Assembly: GCF_014646255.1 (NCBI RefSeq)
Contig: NZ_BMNC01000027.1
Span: 1-64,000, forward strand
Reading direction: 5' to 3'
Length of the DNA: 64,000 bases
From: Lentzea pudingi
GTDB lineage: Bacteria; Actinomycetota; Actinomycetes; Mycobacteriales; Pseudonocardiaceae
In this document: piece after piece, positions 34,344 to 43,236 of the stretch
Numbering within the stretch: the first letter of the stretch is position 1
Layout of the letters: every line of letters begins with the position of its first letter
Made by a program: the position numbers and the translations under genes
The notes under the pieces: model-generated
Database searches by the model: none
The model's input: only the letters and a program-made list of their open reading frames with translations
What the model was told of the DNA's origin: nothing

Positions 34344-35170
34344 TGGCACTGGTGGACGTCCACGTCCACTTCATGCCGCAGAACGTCCTGGACAAGGTCT
34401 GGGCCTACTTCGACCGCGTGCGCGAAGCCGGGGTCGAGTGGACCATCCAGTACCGCACCGACGAGAACGCCCGGCTCACCGCACTGCGGGAGCTGGGCGT
34501 CGTCGCGTTCGCGCCCCTGCTCTACCCGCACAAGGCCGGCATGGCGCAGTGGCTGAACGAGTGGGCGGCCGACTTCGCGGCGCGGGTTCCCGAGGCGGTG
34601 CCGACAGGCACGTTCTACGCCGAACCGGGCGCCGAGGCGTACGTGCGCAAGGCCCTGGAGGCCGGTGCGCGCTGCTTCAAGTCGCACGTCCAGGTCGGTG
34701 GCTACGACCCGCGTGACGCGCTGCTGGACGGCGTCTGGGGCCAGCTCGCGGAAGCCGGTGTGCCCGTGGTCGTGCACTGCGGCGACGGGCCGATGCCGGG
34801 GGAGTTCACCGGTCTCGGGGTCTTCGAAGAGGTGCTGAAGAAGCATCCACGGCTGACGGCCGTCCTCGCGCACGCCGGGATGCCGGACTACTCAGGCGCG
34901 TTGGACCTCGTGGACCGCTATCGGAACGTGCACGTCGACACGACGATGGTCGGCGTTCCGTTCACCGAGCAGATGACGCCGCTGCCGGCGGACTGGCGTT
35001 CGCGGATCGCGGGGATGGCCGGCCGGGTGGTGCTGGGCACCGACTTCCCGAACATCCCGTACCCCTACGAGGTGCAGCTCGACGCCATCCGGTCGTGGGG
35101 CCTGGACGCCGCCGCCGAACAGGCGGTCCTGCACGACAACGGCGCCCGTCTGCTTCAGCTGTCGAGGTAG
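34343..35170 (+). CDS. Amidohydrolase family protein (amidohydrolase_2)
   Basis: A 275-aa TIM-barrel metal-dependent hydrolase or decarboxylase. The metal motif HVHF is at residues 7-10. The later ligands are in VVVHCGDGPMPGEF, LAHAGMPDY and LGTDFPNIPYPY. The ATG overlaps the smpB stop, so it is co-translated, although the reaction is unknown. Its 3' end overlaps the convergent response regulator by 16 bp. Confidence 0.85.
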   Translation: MALVDVHVHFMPQNVLDKVWAYFDRVREAGVEWTIQYRTDENARLTALRELGVVAFAPLLYPHKAGMAQWLNEWAADFAARVPEAVPTGTFYAEPGAEAYVRKALEAGARCFKSHVQVGGYDPRDALLDGVWGQLAEAGVPVVVHCGDGPMPGEFTGLGVFEEVLKKHPRLTAVLAHAGMPDYSGALDLVDRYRNVHVDTTMVGVPFTEQMTPLPADWRSRIAGMAGRVVLGTDFPNIPYPYEVQLDAIRSWGLDAAAEQAVLHDNGARLLQLSR

Positions 35171-35796
35171 GCGAGCACGGCGCGCACCCGGCGGTGCTCC
35201 GAGTTCGACGGCTCCAGGCCGAGCTTCGCGAAGATGTTGCCGACGTGCTTCTCGACCGCGCCGTCGGACACCACGAGCGTGCCGGCGATGGCCGTGTTCG
35301 ACAGGCCCTGCGCCATCAGGCCGAGCACCTCGCGTTCGCGCGGCGTCAGCTTGTCGACAGGGCTCTTCTTGCTGCGCACCATGAGCTGCGTGATCACCTC
35401 GTGGTCGATGCTCGTGCCACCGTCGGCGACCCGGCGCACCGCGTCGACGAACTCCTTGACGTCGGCTACCCGTTCCTTGAGGAGGTAGCCGACGCCGCTC
35501 GCGCCGCCCGCGAGGAGCTCCACGGCGTAGCGCTCCTCGACGTACTGCGACAGCACCAGCACCGGCAGCCCCGGATGGCGGCGGCGGCACTCGATGGCGG
35601 CGCGCAGGCCCTCGTCGGTGAACGTCGGCGGCATCCGCACGTCCACCACGCACAGGTCCGGCTTGTGCTCGGTGACGGCGTCCAGCAGATCGTCACCGTT
35701 CTCCACCGCGGCGACCGTCTCGATGCCCTCGTCGGCGAGCAGGCGCTGCACGCCCACTCTCAGCAGCACCGAGTCCTCAGCTATCACCACGCGCAC
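35155..35796 (-). CDS. NarL/LuxR-type response regulator
   Basis: A 213-aa two-component regulator. The receiver domain (1-120) has the acidic pair in IAEDS, the phosphoacceptor Asp52 in VVDVRMPP and Lys107 in YLLKERV. The C-terminal LuxR HTH is LTPREREVLGLMAQGLSNTA plus the SDGAVEKHVGNIFAKL helix. It overlaps the upstream kinase gene by 13 bp and must be its partner. The output genes are unknown. Confidence 0.93.
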   Translation of the reverse strand: MRVVIAEDSVLLRVGVQRLLADEGIETVAAVENGDDLLDAVTEHKPDLCVVDVRMPPTFTDEGLRAAIECRRRHPGLPVLVLSQYVEERYAVELLAGGASGVGYLLKERVADVKEFVDAVRRVADGGTSIDHEVITQLMVRSKKSPVDKLTPREREVLGLMAQGLSNTAIAGTLVVSDGAVEKHVGNIFAKLGLEPSNSEHRRVRAVLAYLDS

Positions 35797-37022
35797 GGCA
35801 ACTCCGCTCGAATGACGGTCGGCCCACCAGGAGGGCTGACGACGACAACCACACCGTCGATCGTGGCAGCCCGGTCCGCGAGCCCGGCGAGCCCGCCGCC
35901 GTGCCTCAGCTCCGCGCCACCCTGACCGTTGTCGGTGACCTCCACCAGCACCCCGGTGTCCACCCTGTTGACCCGCACGGTCGCCTTGGTGCCGTTGGAG
36001 TGCTTGGTGATGTTCGTGAGCGCTTCGCCGACCGTGAAGTAGGCGGCGCTCTCCACCGATGTCGGAGGCCGCGGATCCACGTTGACCTGCAGGTCGACCT
36101 CGATCGGCACACGGGCGGCGAGCGCGGACAACGCGGCGTCGAGCCCCCGGTCACCCAGGACCGACGGGTAGATGCCCCGCGCCAGGTCCCGCAGTTCCTT
36201 GATGGCGAGCTTCGCGTCCGCGTGCGCCTCCGCGATCAGCTCGGCGGCACCCTCCGGGTCGGTGTCCATCTTGGACTTCGCCCGGCCCAGCCCCATCGCC
36301 ACCGCCACCAGCCGTTGCTGGGCACCGTCGTGCAGGTCGCGTTCGATGCGCCGGCGCTCCGCCTCGGCCGCCTCCACACCACGCGCCCGGCTCGACTGGA
36401 GACGTTCCGCCTCGATCGCCAGCGCGTCCGCCCGCGTCGGACCGAGCATGGCGCGCGCGAACCTGCCGTGCACCGCGCCGAGAGCCCTCGTGCCGAGAAC
36501 GGCGAACGGGATCAGCGCCAGCCCGATCAGCGACACCGGCAACGCCGACACGAACGAGTCGATCGTCCAGAAATCGCCCACGATCACCGCGAACGGCGCC
36601 GTGCCGATCCAGAACGGCACCGCGATGAACGCCGCCACGACCGTCCACATGGCGAGGACGGAGGCGAACTCGAGGATGCCGACCGGCAGGAGCAGCAGGA
36701 GGTAACCGAAGTCGCGCCACGTCGCCGGATCCGTGAACTGCGCCTTCCAGCGCTGCCACAGCGTGCCCGACGGCCTCTCCCGGTAAGGCTGGGGGATGTC
36801 CGTGCGCAGCGCCGCCCTCACCCACGACCGCTCGATCGTCGCGCCACCCCGCACGACGTTCATCGCGAGCCACAGCAGCGGCAGACCCACCCAGATGATC
36901 GCTGTCGCGAACCCGACCACGGTCAGCACCACGGAGAGGGTGAACCAGAAGATGCCGGTCACCAGGTTGGTCAGCAGGTAGAACCCGGCTGCGAGCGCGT
37001 TCGGTTTCCTCATGACGTCCAT
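35784..37022 (-). CDS. Sensor histidine kinase (HisKA_3), DesK/LiaS type
   Basis: A 412-aa membrane kinase. The N-terminal sensor half contains four to five helices (FYLLTNLVTGIFWFTLSVVL near residue 12, then others to about 190), matching the PF13796 putative sensor domain. The dimerisation helix is EAERRRIERDLHDGAQQRLV with the phosphorylated His. The ATPase ends with TDNGQGG and the GGGLAGLADRAATI G-box. The ATG at 37022 (or 37013) is chosen because a longer reading to 37211 would run through the tmRNA promoter and 5' end. Confidence 0.9.
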   Translation of the reverse strand: MDVMRKPNALAAGFYLLTNLVTGIFWFTLSVVLTVVGFATAIIWVGLPLLWLAMNVVRGGATIERSWVRAALRTDIPQPYRERPSGTLWQRWKAQFTDPATWRDFGYLLLLLPVGILEFASVLAMWTVVAAFIAVPFWIGTAPFAVIVGDFWTIDSFVSALPVSLIGLALIPFAVLGTRALGAVHGRFARAMLGPTRADALAIEAERLQSSRARGVEAAEAERRRIERDLHDGAQQRLVAVAMGLGRAKSKMDTDPEGAAELIAEAHADAKLAIKELRDLARGIYPSVLGDRGLDAALSALAARVPIEVDLQVNVDPRPPTSVESAAYFTVGEALTNITKHSNGTKATVRVNRVDTGVLVEVTDNGQGGAELRHGGGLAGLADRAATIDGVVVVVSPPGGPTVIRAELPCAW

Positions 37023-37144
37023 GGTGTCGTTACCGCTGGTCAGAGACCATCTGGCCAGCCATCCGGTCGAAGGTGGGGACAGCCCTACCTGCCTCGGGAA
37101 GAACTCGCTGGCCCCAGTCGTTATGCTAGGTGCAACCACTACCA

Positions 37145-37519
37145 GGGGGTGAACGGTTTCGACTGTGAACGTTGATTCAGGGGAAGCGTGCCGGTGCAGG
37201 CGAGAGACCACCGTTAAGCGTCATCGCAAACCAATAAGCGCCACGTCTAACGACAAGCGCACCGCGTACGCTCTCGCTGCCTGACAGCGGAGCTAGCGGT
37301 TGTCGGCCTAGGAGTGCCTTCGGCCTAGTTCCCGGCATCAGCTAGAGGGCTTACCTGCAGTCTCGGTCGCGGAGACTGTTCGGGAAACTCACAGCGACTG
37401 GGCCCGTCACACCTGCTCGTTCGCGTGACTGGTGGGGTCAAGCAGAGACATAGCGGACTGCGCACGGAGAAGCCCTGATGAACCGGCACAGGACCCGGGT
37501 TCGATTCCCGGCACCTCCA
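37145..37519 (+). ncRNA. ssrA: Transfer-messenger RNA (tmRNA)
   Basis: The 5' end GGGGGTGAACGGTTTCGACT and the 3' end TTCGATTCCCGGCACCTCCA form the tRNA-like domain; GGGGGTG pairs with CACCTCC. The reading frame from GCC 37240 to TGA 37282-37284 encodes the tag ATSNDKRTAYALAA, ending in the usual ALAA degradation signal. TATGCT at 37122-37127 is a likely -10. CCA is not encoded. It lies close to smpB. The position of the resume codon is inferred from the frame. Confidence 0.95.
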
Positions 37520-37526
37520 CTCTTTG

Positions 37527-37556
37527 GGTGAGTGCTGTTCGTGGACAGCACTCACC
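37527..37556 (+). terminator. tmRNA terminator
   Basis: GGTGAGTGCTGT pairs perfectly with ACAGCACTCACC across TCGTGG, 8 bp after the tmRNA. Confidence 0.8.
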
Positions 37557-37580
37557 TATCACTCGTTCCGGGTGTCTTCT

Positions 37581-37630
37581 GGGGGCCGAGCCCCCAGACC
37601 CCCACGCCGGGGGCGAGCCCCCGGACCCCC
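37581..37630. repeat. GC-rich REP-like element, two units
   Basis: GGGGGCCGAGCCCCCAGACCCCC (split here as GGGGGCCGAGCCCCC and AGACCCCC) at 37581-37603 and the near copy GGGGGCGAGCCCCC plus GGACCCCC at 37609-37630 each form a hairpin. A relative, GGGGGCGAACCCCCGGAC, occurs at 29599-29616, also next to an RNA gene. Confidence 0.6.
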
Positions 37631-37668
37631 GCCCGCCTCGTCGCTTCGCGACCTTGGCGGGCCATCAT

Positions 37669-38637
37669 GTGGTTGTGGCTCGGGTGGTTGTTTTTCTTGT
37701 CTTTGATGGTGTGACCATGCTCGACGTGGTTGGGCCCGCTGAGGTGTTTGTTGAGGCCAATGCGGCTGGGGCCGACTACTCGCTTCGCTACGTGTCGTCG
37801 TCTGGCGCGCCGGTGGTGACGTCTGTGGGGATTCGGCTTCCCGTGGATGGCACGCCTGGTGATGTTGTTGAGCTGGACACCGTTGTTGTGTCTGGTGGTG
37901 AGGTGCTGGTCGGGCTTCCCGTGCCGGAGGCGCTTGTTGGTGCTGTTCGGGAGTTGGCGGCTCGGGCTCGGCGGGTGGTGTCGATCTGTACTGGGGCCTT
38001 TGTGTTGGCGGCTGCTGGGGTGTTGGACGGGCGGCGGGCCACCACTCATTGGAGGCAGGCTGGGCGGTTGGCTCGGGGGTATTCCGGGGTCGAGGTGGTG
38101 CCTGACGCGATCTTCGTTGAGGACCGTGGGGTGTTCACGTCTGCTGGGGTGTCTGCGGGGATGGACCTCGCGTTGGCGTTGGTGGAGCGTGACTGCGGGG
38201 CTGATCTGGCTCGGACTGTGGCTCGGAGTCTGGTGATGTTCATGCAGCGGCCCGGTGGGCAGTCGCAGTTCTCGGCGCCTTTGCGAGGGCGTACGCCTCG
38301 GGCGCCGGTGTTGCGGGAGGTTGTCGACCTCGTGGCCGCGCAGCCTGGGCTTGATCACAGTGCTTCGGCGATGGCTGGTCGGGTCGGGGTGAGTGCTCGG
38401 CATTTGGCTCGGTTGTTCGCTGCTGAGTTGGAGACGACGCCTGCTCGGTTCGTGGAGCAGGTGCGGCTGGATCACGCCAAGGTGTTGCTGGACGCGGGGC
38501 ACTCGGTGGCTCAGGCGGCGCGGCTGGCCGGGTTCGGGAGTTCCGAGACCATGCGGCGGGTGTTCGTGGGTTGGCTTGGGGTGTCGCCCAGTGAGTATCG
38601 GGCGCGGATGTCCACATCTGTGGGGTTGCGGTCCTGA
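37669..38637 (+). CDS. GlxA family AraC-type transcriptional regulator
   Basis: A 322-aa regulator with an N-terminal DJ-1/PfpI-like domain (VFDGVTMLDVVGPAEVF at the start and the cysteine elbow VSICTGAFVLAAAG) and a C-terminal AraC double HTH (AMAGRVGVSARHLARLF, then AARLAGFGSSETMRRVF). GlxA-type proteins often control amine or quaternary-ammonium catabolism. Codon use is unusually G/T-rich in third positions compared with neighbours (many GTT, GGG, CTT). GTG codons at 37669, 37675 and 37684 are all possible starts. A second family member lies at 40288. Confidence 0.88.
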   Translation: MVVARVVVFLVFDGVTMLDVVGPAEVFVEANAAGADYSLRYVSSSGAPVVTSVGIRLPVDGTPGDVVELDTVVVSGGEVLVGLPVPEALVGAVRELAARARRVVSICTGAFVLAAAGVLDGRRATTHWRQAGRLARGYSGVEVVPDAIFVEDRGVFTSAGVSAGMDLALALVERDCGADLARTVARSLVMFMQRPGGQSQFSAPLRGRTPRAPVLREVVDLVAAQPGLDHSASAMAGRVGVSARHLARLFAAELETTPARFVEQVRLDHAKVLLDAGHSVAQAARLAGFGSSETMRRVFVGWLGVSPSEYRARMSTSVGLRS

Positions 38638-38679
38638 TTGACGGTGGGACGGCTGTGCTTTTGGGATGACCATTGCGGC

Positions 38680-39288
38680 ATGGCTGAGGTTGTTGCTGGT
38701 GTGGTTGTTCCTGATTCCGAGCTTGTGCGGGCCGCTACCGAGCTGGTGCGTGAGGTTGCGGACGACACGTTGTTCCACCATTCGCGGCGGGTGTTCCTGT
38801 GGGGTGCGTTGAAGGTCGCTGCGCGTGGGGTGGATGTTGATCTGGAGCTGGCCTACGTGGGTGGGCTGTTTCACGACCTCGGGCTGACGTCGGCTTATGC
38901 GTCTGCGGGGCGGCGGTTCGAGATCGACGGGGCTGAGGCTGCTCGGGAGTTCTTGTTGTCGCATGGGCGGTCTGAGGCGGATGCGCGCAACGTGTGGCTG
39001 GCCATCGCGTTGCACACGACGCCTGAGGTGCCGGAGCACCTGTCGCCCGAGGTTCTCGCGGTGGCGTTGGGGGTCAAGACCGATGTGCTCGGGGTTGGGC
39101 TTGACGAGTTGAGTGCCGAGCAGCGGGCGGAGGTTGTGCGTGTGCATCCTCGGCCTGACTTCAAGAATCGGATTCTGAAGGCGTTCTACGACGGTATGGC
39201 CCATCGGCCTGACACCACTTACGGGACGATGAACGACGACGTGCTGGCGCACTTCGATCCCGTCGTTTCGGCGTACGGACTTCGTTGA
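38680..39288 (+). CDS. HD domain protein
   Basis: A 202-aa phosphohydrolase-like protein. The HD motif is in VGGLFHDLGLT, preceded by the first metal His in TLFHHSRRVFLWG, with a later LAIALHTTPEVPEHL that could supply further ligands. It resembles cyanamide hydratase-like HD proteins. It lies 43 bp after the GlxA regulator, shares its unusual codon use and may be its target. ATG 38680 is the start closest to the domain. Confidence 0.8.
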   Translation: MAEVVAGVVVPDSELVRAATELVREVADDTLFHHSRRVFLWGALKVAARGVDVDLELAYVGGLFHDLGLTSAYASAGRRFEIDGAEAAREFLLSHGRSEADARNVWLAIALHTTPEVPEHLSPEVLAVALGVKTDVLGVGLDELSAEQRAEVVRVHPRPDFKNRILKAFYDGMAHRPDTTYGTMNDDVLAHFDPVVSAYGLR

Positions 39289-39293
39289 CGTCA

Positions 39294-40217
39294 TCAAGAG
39301 CAGTGCTTGGTCTGAATGACGGGTGCGAGGGCGGTCAGGAAGTCTGCGGCGTCGAACATCGCGCCGGCTGACGCTACGCCGGTGGTGGCGAAGCGGCCTG
39401 AGAGCAGGCGTTCTGCTGCTTCTACGGCCAGAGGGGCGCTCACGGCGTAGATGTCCTTGCCTGAGGCGGTCATGCGGCGTTCTTCGCCTGCTCGGCGGAC
39501 GCGGACGTCGATCTCGAAGGTCTCCGGCTCCTGGCGTGATGCAGCGGCGGCCAGTCCGTCAGCGGCCTCTCGTGACATGTAGTTGGTCACCGATGGGATT
39601 TGCAGGTGGCTGGGCACCGTGACGATGTCGGCCATTGAGAAGTCGGCGATCACCTCGCGGGTGTGGGTGGGGAAGTCCCAGGTGAGGGTTGGTGGGGTGT
39701 CGTTGTGGTAGTTCAGGCTCCCGTTGCGGAAGCGGACTCGTCGGCCTTCGCGGCGGTCTCGGGAGACCTGGCCCGCGGTGAGGGTGCCCGGGCTGGGCTG
39801 CCAGCCGCTGAGGCCGTAGGCGATGTGGGCCTCGTTGGCGGTGGGCCAGTCGGCCATTGCTGCGGTTACCAGGAGGTCGCTCAGGCCGCCGAAGAAGGCC
39901 ATTGCGGGGACTGCGGGGATTGAGGCGCCTCTGGTGAACGTGTCGGCGTTCGCCTCGATTTCGGCTGCCACGTCGATGTACGGGATGCCGGCTCGTTCGG
40001 CTGCGGCCAGCAGCGGTAGGGCCGTTATGGCGAACGGGCCGGCGGTGTTGATTACCGCTTCGGCGCCGGTCAGAGCGTGGTCCAGGGCTGTTGGGTTGTT
40101 TGCTGTTGCCTGTGCGCGGCCGAACGGGAGTGGGGTGTGGCCGCGCTTTGCCAGTTCTGCCGCTACGAAGGTGCCGGTGAGGCCGGAGGCGCCGTAGACC
40201 GCGATCTTGTGTCCCAT
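39294..40217 (-). CDS. Saccharopine dehydrogenase-like NAD(P)-binding protein
   Basis: A 307-aa Rossmann protein. It starts with HKIAVYGASGLTGTFVAAEL (GxSGxTG nucleotide loop) and continues with AVINTAGPFAITALPL and YIDVAAEIEA, the trans-acting enoyl reductase/saccharopine-dehydrogenase-like pattern. It is an oxidoreductase of unknown substrate. The ATG at 40217 opens the dinucleotide fold; the in-frame upstream start is rejected. It is divergent from the second GlxA regulator (71 bp), which may control it. Confidence 0.8.
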   Translation of the reverse strand: MGHKIAVYGASGLTGTFVAAELAKRGHTPLPFGRAQATANNPTALDHALTGAEAVINTAGPFAITALPLLAAAERAGIPYIDVAAEIEANADTFTRGASIPAVPAMAFFGGLSDLLVTAAMADWPTANEAHIAYGLSGWQPSPGTLTAGQVSRDRREGRRVRFRNGSLNYHNDTPPTLTWDFPTHTREVIADFSMADIVTVPSHLQIPSVTNYMSREAADGLAAAASRQEPETFEIDVRVRRAGEERRMTASGKDIYAVSAPLAVEAAERLLSGRFATTGVASAGAMFDAADFLTALAPVIQTKHCS

Positions 40218-40287
40218 GTGATCAGTCAAGTCGCGCGGGTGGCTCTGGAACAGTGTCTGGAACGACGTGATGCGTACACTTTCGGAC

Positions 40288-41214
40288 ATGCTTGCGTTTG
40301 CTGTCGGTAGGGGGATGTTGCACTTCGAGCTGACTGCCACCTACGAGATCTTCACGGCGCCGCAGCTCGGCTACGAGGTGCGGATTTGTGGAGACGAGAC
40401 GTCTCGTCTCGGTAGGTTCACGGTGGAACCCGATTTGCCGCTTGATCGGCTCGTGGAGGCGGACACCGTGGTCGTGCCCGCGATCGAGGACGTGGAGCAG
40501 CCGCTCGATCCGCGGTTGGTCGAGGCTGTGAAGGCGGCGCACGATGGTGGGGCGCGGATCGTGTCGTTGTGCACGGGGGCGTTCGTGCTGGCCGAGGCCG
40601 GGCTGCTCGACGGGTTGCGGGCCACTACGCACTGGGCGCACACCGATCAGTTGGCCGCGAGGTATCCGCGCGTCGAGGTTGATCCGGACGTGCTTTATGT
40701 CGACAACGGGCAGGTGCTGACGAGTGCGGGCAAGGCGGCGGCGATCGACCTGAGCCTGCACGTGATCCGGTGTGACTTCGGTGCTGGTACGGCCAACACG
40801 GCAGCGCGTCGGCTCGTCGTGCCGCCGCATCGGGACGGTGGGCAGGCGCAGTTCGTGCTGGCGCCGGTGCCGTCCGGGGAGGGGCATCCGCTCACTGAGT
40901 TGTTCGACTGGGTGTCGCTGCGGTTCGACCGGACGATCACCGTCGAGGACATGGCTCGGCAGGCCGGCATGAGCTCGCGGCACCTCGCCCGGCTCTTCCG
41001 GGCCGTGACGGGCACGACGCCGTTGCAGTGGCTGCACGTCCAACGGATCCGGCGCGCGCAGGAGCTGCTGGAGATGACGGACGACAGCGTGGACCAGATC
41101 GCGGAGGCGTCCGGGATGGGCACGGCCACGACGTTGCGGCGGCACTTCCACCGGACGGTCGGTGTGCCGCCGGACACGTACCGCCGTACCTTCCGGCCCG
41201 TCGGTGGCCGATAG
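40288..41214 (+). CDS. GlxA family AraC-type transcriptional regulator
   Basis: A 308-aa regulator with a DJ-1/PfpI-like N-terminal domain (LTATYEIFTAPQLGYEV; elbow VSLCTGAFVLAEAG) and a C-terminal AraC HTH (MARQAGMSSRHLARLFRAV and IAEASGMGTATTLRRHF). TACACT lies 7 nt before ATG 40288, so the mRNA is probably leaderless and the in-frame GTG at 40267 is not used. It is divergent from the saccharopine dehydrogenase-like gene. Confidence 0.9.
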   Translation: MLAFAVGRGMLHFELTATYEIFTAPQLGYEVRICGDETSRLGRFTVEPDLPLDRLVEADTVVVPAIEDVEQPLDPRLVEAVKAAHDGGARIVSLCTGAFVLAEAGLLDGLRATTHWAHTDQLAARYPRVEVDPDVLYVDNGQVLTSAGKAAAIDLSLHVIRCDFGAGTANTAARRLVVPPHRDGGQAQFVLAPVPSGEGHPLTELFDWVSLRFDRTITVEDMARQAGMSSRHLARLFRAVTGTTPLQWLHVQRIRRAQELLEMTDDSVDQIAEASGMGTATTLRRHFHRTVGVPPDTYRRTFRPVGGR

Positions 41215-41236
41215 GTCAGGGCGTTAGGTTGTCCTG

Positions 41237-42649
41237 ATGAGCAACGGACAGCGCATCGGGGCGCGGGTGTTGCGGCGCAAGCCGATCGACCAGCTGACTC
41301 ATCCCGGCAGCGAACTCAAGCGCACCATGGGCGTCGGCCACCTCACGATGATCAGCATCGGTGCCACGCTCGGCACCGGCATCTTCGTCGTGCTGGGGGA
41401 GGCGGTGCCGCAGGCCGGGCCCGCGATCGTGCTGTCGTTCGTGCTGGCGGGCATCACGGCGTTGTTCTCCGCGCTGTCGTACGCCGAGCTCGCGGGCCTG
41501 ATCCCCGCGTCCGGTTCCTCGTACTCCTACACCTACGCGACGCTCGGCGAGATCGTCGCCTGGGTCTGCGGCTGGTGTCTCGTGCTGGAGTACGGCGTGT
41601 CGGTCGCGGCGGTCGCCGTCGGGTGGGGGCAGTACGTCAACGAGTTGCTGCACCTGGTGACGGGGCTGCGGATTCCGGACGTGCTGAGCCAGCCGCCGGG
41701 GGACGGCGGGATCGTCAACGTGCCCGCCGTGCTGGTCGTGGTGATCTCGATGCTGGTGCTGCTCGGTGGGGCGAAGGGCAGTGCGCGCACCAACACCGTG
41801 CTGGTGTGGGTGAAGGTCGGCGCGCTGCTGATGTTCTGCGCGGTCGCGTTCACCGCGTTCAAGGCGGGCAACTTCGCGCCGCTGTTCCCGTTGGGGCTGG
41901 CCGGGATGAGTGCCGGGGCGGCCACGTTGTTCTTCTCCTACATCGGGTTCGACGCCGCGTCGACGGCCGGTGAGGAGGCCAGGAACCCGCAGCGCGACCT
42001 GCCGCGCGCGATCATCATCTCGCTGGTCGTGGTCACCGCGCTGTACTGCGCGGTCGCACTGGCCGCGGTCGGGGCGATGCCGTGGCAGACCTTCGAGGGT
42101 ACGGAGGCGGCGCTGGCGAGGGTGCTGACGGACAACACCGGCAGCACGATCTGGCCGATCCTGCTGTCTATCGGTGCTGTCGTCGCGATCACGTCGGTGG
42201 TGTTGACCGTCCTCTACGGACAGACGCGCATTCTGTACGCCATGTCGCGTGACGGGCTGGTGCCGTCGATCTTCTCGAAGCTGAGCCCTCGCACCGGTGT
42301 GCCGTTCGCGAACACGGTCGTGGTCGGGTTGTTCATCGCCGTGCTGGCCGCGCTGGTGCCCCTGGGGGCGCTGGCCGACGCGACGAGCATCGGCACGCTG
42401 TTCGCGTTCGGGCTGGTCAACATCGCGGTGATCATCCTGCGGCGCACAGAACCGGACCGCGAGCGCAGTTTCCGGGTGCCGTTCTCGCCCGTGACACCGT
42501 TGCTGGGCCTGGCTTTCTGCGTCTACATGATGTTCAGCCTCGGGCTGGAGACGTGGATCGCGTTCCTCGCCTGGATGGCCCTCGGGTTCGTCGTCTACTT
42601 CGGGTACAGCGTGCGGAAGGCACGTCTCGAGGTTCAGGCCAGGGACTGA
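41237..42649 (+). CDS. APC superfamily cationic amino-acid permease
   Basis: A 470-aa transporter with about 12 membrane helices. It has the family start RTMGVGHLTMISIGATLGTG (first helix, G-A-T-L-G-T-G-I-F substrate loop), the SALSYAELAGLIPASGSSYSY consensus (two adjoining blocks) and FFSYIGFDAASTAGEEARNPQRDLP. These are hallmarks of the CAT/YfnA subgroup importing basic or neutral amino acids. TAGGTT just before ATG 41237 suggests a leaderless mRNA. The end overlaps the convergent HD gene by 16 bp. Confidence 0.93.
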   Translation: MSNGQRIGARVLRRKPIDQLTHPGSELKRTMGVGHLTMISIGATLGTGIFVVLGEAVPQAGPAIVLSFVLAGITALFSALSYAELAGLIPASGSSYSYTYATLGEIVAWVCGWCLVLEYGVSVAAVAVGWGQYVNELLHLVTGLRIPDVLSQPPGDGGIVNVPAVLVVVISMLVLLGGAKGSARTNTVLVWVKVGALLMFCAVAFTAFKAGNFAPLFPLGLAGMSAGAATLFFSYIGFDAASTAGEEARNPQRDLPRAIIISLVVVTALYCAVALAAVGAMPWQTFEGTEAALARVLTDNTGSTIWPILLSIGAVVAITSVVLTVLYGQTRILYAMSRDGLVPSIFSKLSPRTGVPFANTVVVGLFIAVLAALVPLGALADATSIGTLFAFGLVNIAVIILRRTEPDRERSFRVPFSPVTPLLGLAFCVYMMFSLGLETWIAFLAWMALGFVVYFGYSVRKARLEVQARD

Positions 42650-43236
42650 AGCTCGCGGGCGAGGTTGCTCCGCGCGGCGGCGTCCCACCGCTGCCGCGCG
42701 GGTTCGCTCACGTACAGCGTCTCGCGGTCGAGCAGGCTCTCGAGCACCTTCGCGCGGCCCGCTCGCCACGTCGCGTCGTCGTACTGCGCGTACTCCTGGC
42801 GCACTGCCTGGCTGTAGCGGTCGTAGTGCTCCGGCTCCGAGCCGAGGATGGCCAGGTCGGCGTCGAGCAGCACGTGCGCCAGCGGGTCGTCGGACGAGTG
42901 CGTGATCGTGGCCAGCACCAGCGACTCCACGCGTGCGATGTGCGCTTCGTCCACGCCCGCCAGGCGTTCCCTGGCCCACGCGGCCGACGCGCGTTCGTCC
43001 TCACCGGGCCTGCTGTCGTAGATCACGTCGTGCGCGCAGGCCGCCAGGGCGAGGATCGCGCGCTCTTCCACGGTGAACGCGAACGCGTCCGCCAGCGCCG
43101 ACGAGTCGCGGACGACGGACACGACGTGGAACGTGTTGTGGTAGGTCCGATGCGGTTCGGCGTAGCGCTCCATCAGATCGCCCGCGTCCGGCGCACCGCC
43201 GAGCGTGCGGACCGCGTCGTCCCAGATCCGTCTCAC
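42634..43236 (-). CDS. HD-superfamily metal-dependent phosphohydrolase (COG4339)
   Basis: A 200-aa hydrolase-like protein. It has RTYHNTFHVVSVV and ALAACAHDVIYDSRPGEDERASA, where the HD pair and the early His residues form the metal site, and a third ligand in ITHSSDDPLAHVLLDADLAILG. The GTG at 43236 overlaps the glycosyltransferase stop (GTGA), so it is translated with that gene. The substrate is unknown. Confidence 0.85.
   Translation of the reverse strand: MRRIWDDAVRTLGGAPDAGDLMERYAEPHRTYHNTFHVVSVVRDSSALADAFAFTVEERAILALAACAHDVIYDSRPGEDERASAAWARERLAGVDEAHIARVESLVLATITHSSDDPLAHVLLDADLAILGSEPEHYDRYSQAVRQEYAQYDDATWRAGRAKVLESLLDRETLYVSEPARQRWDAAARSNLARELQSLA

Noticed and set aside
37023..37211. 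N-terminal extension of the histidine kinase
   Set aside because: It would run through the tmRNA promoter and 5' end and encodes no family sequence.
37325..37555. Minus-strand frame containing WRCRESNPGPVPVHQG
   Set aside because: It is antisense to the tRNA-like domain of tmRNA.
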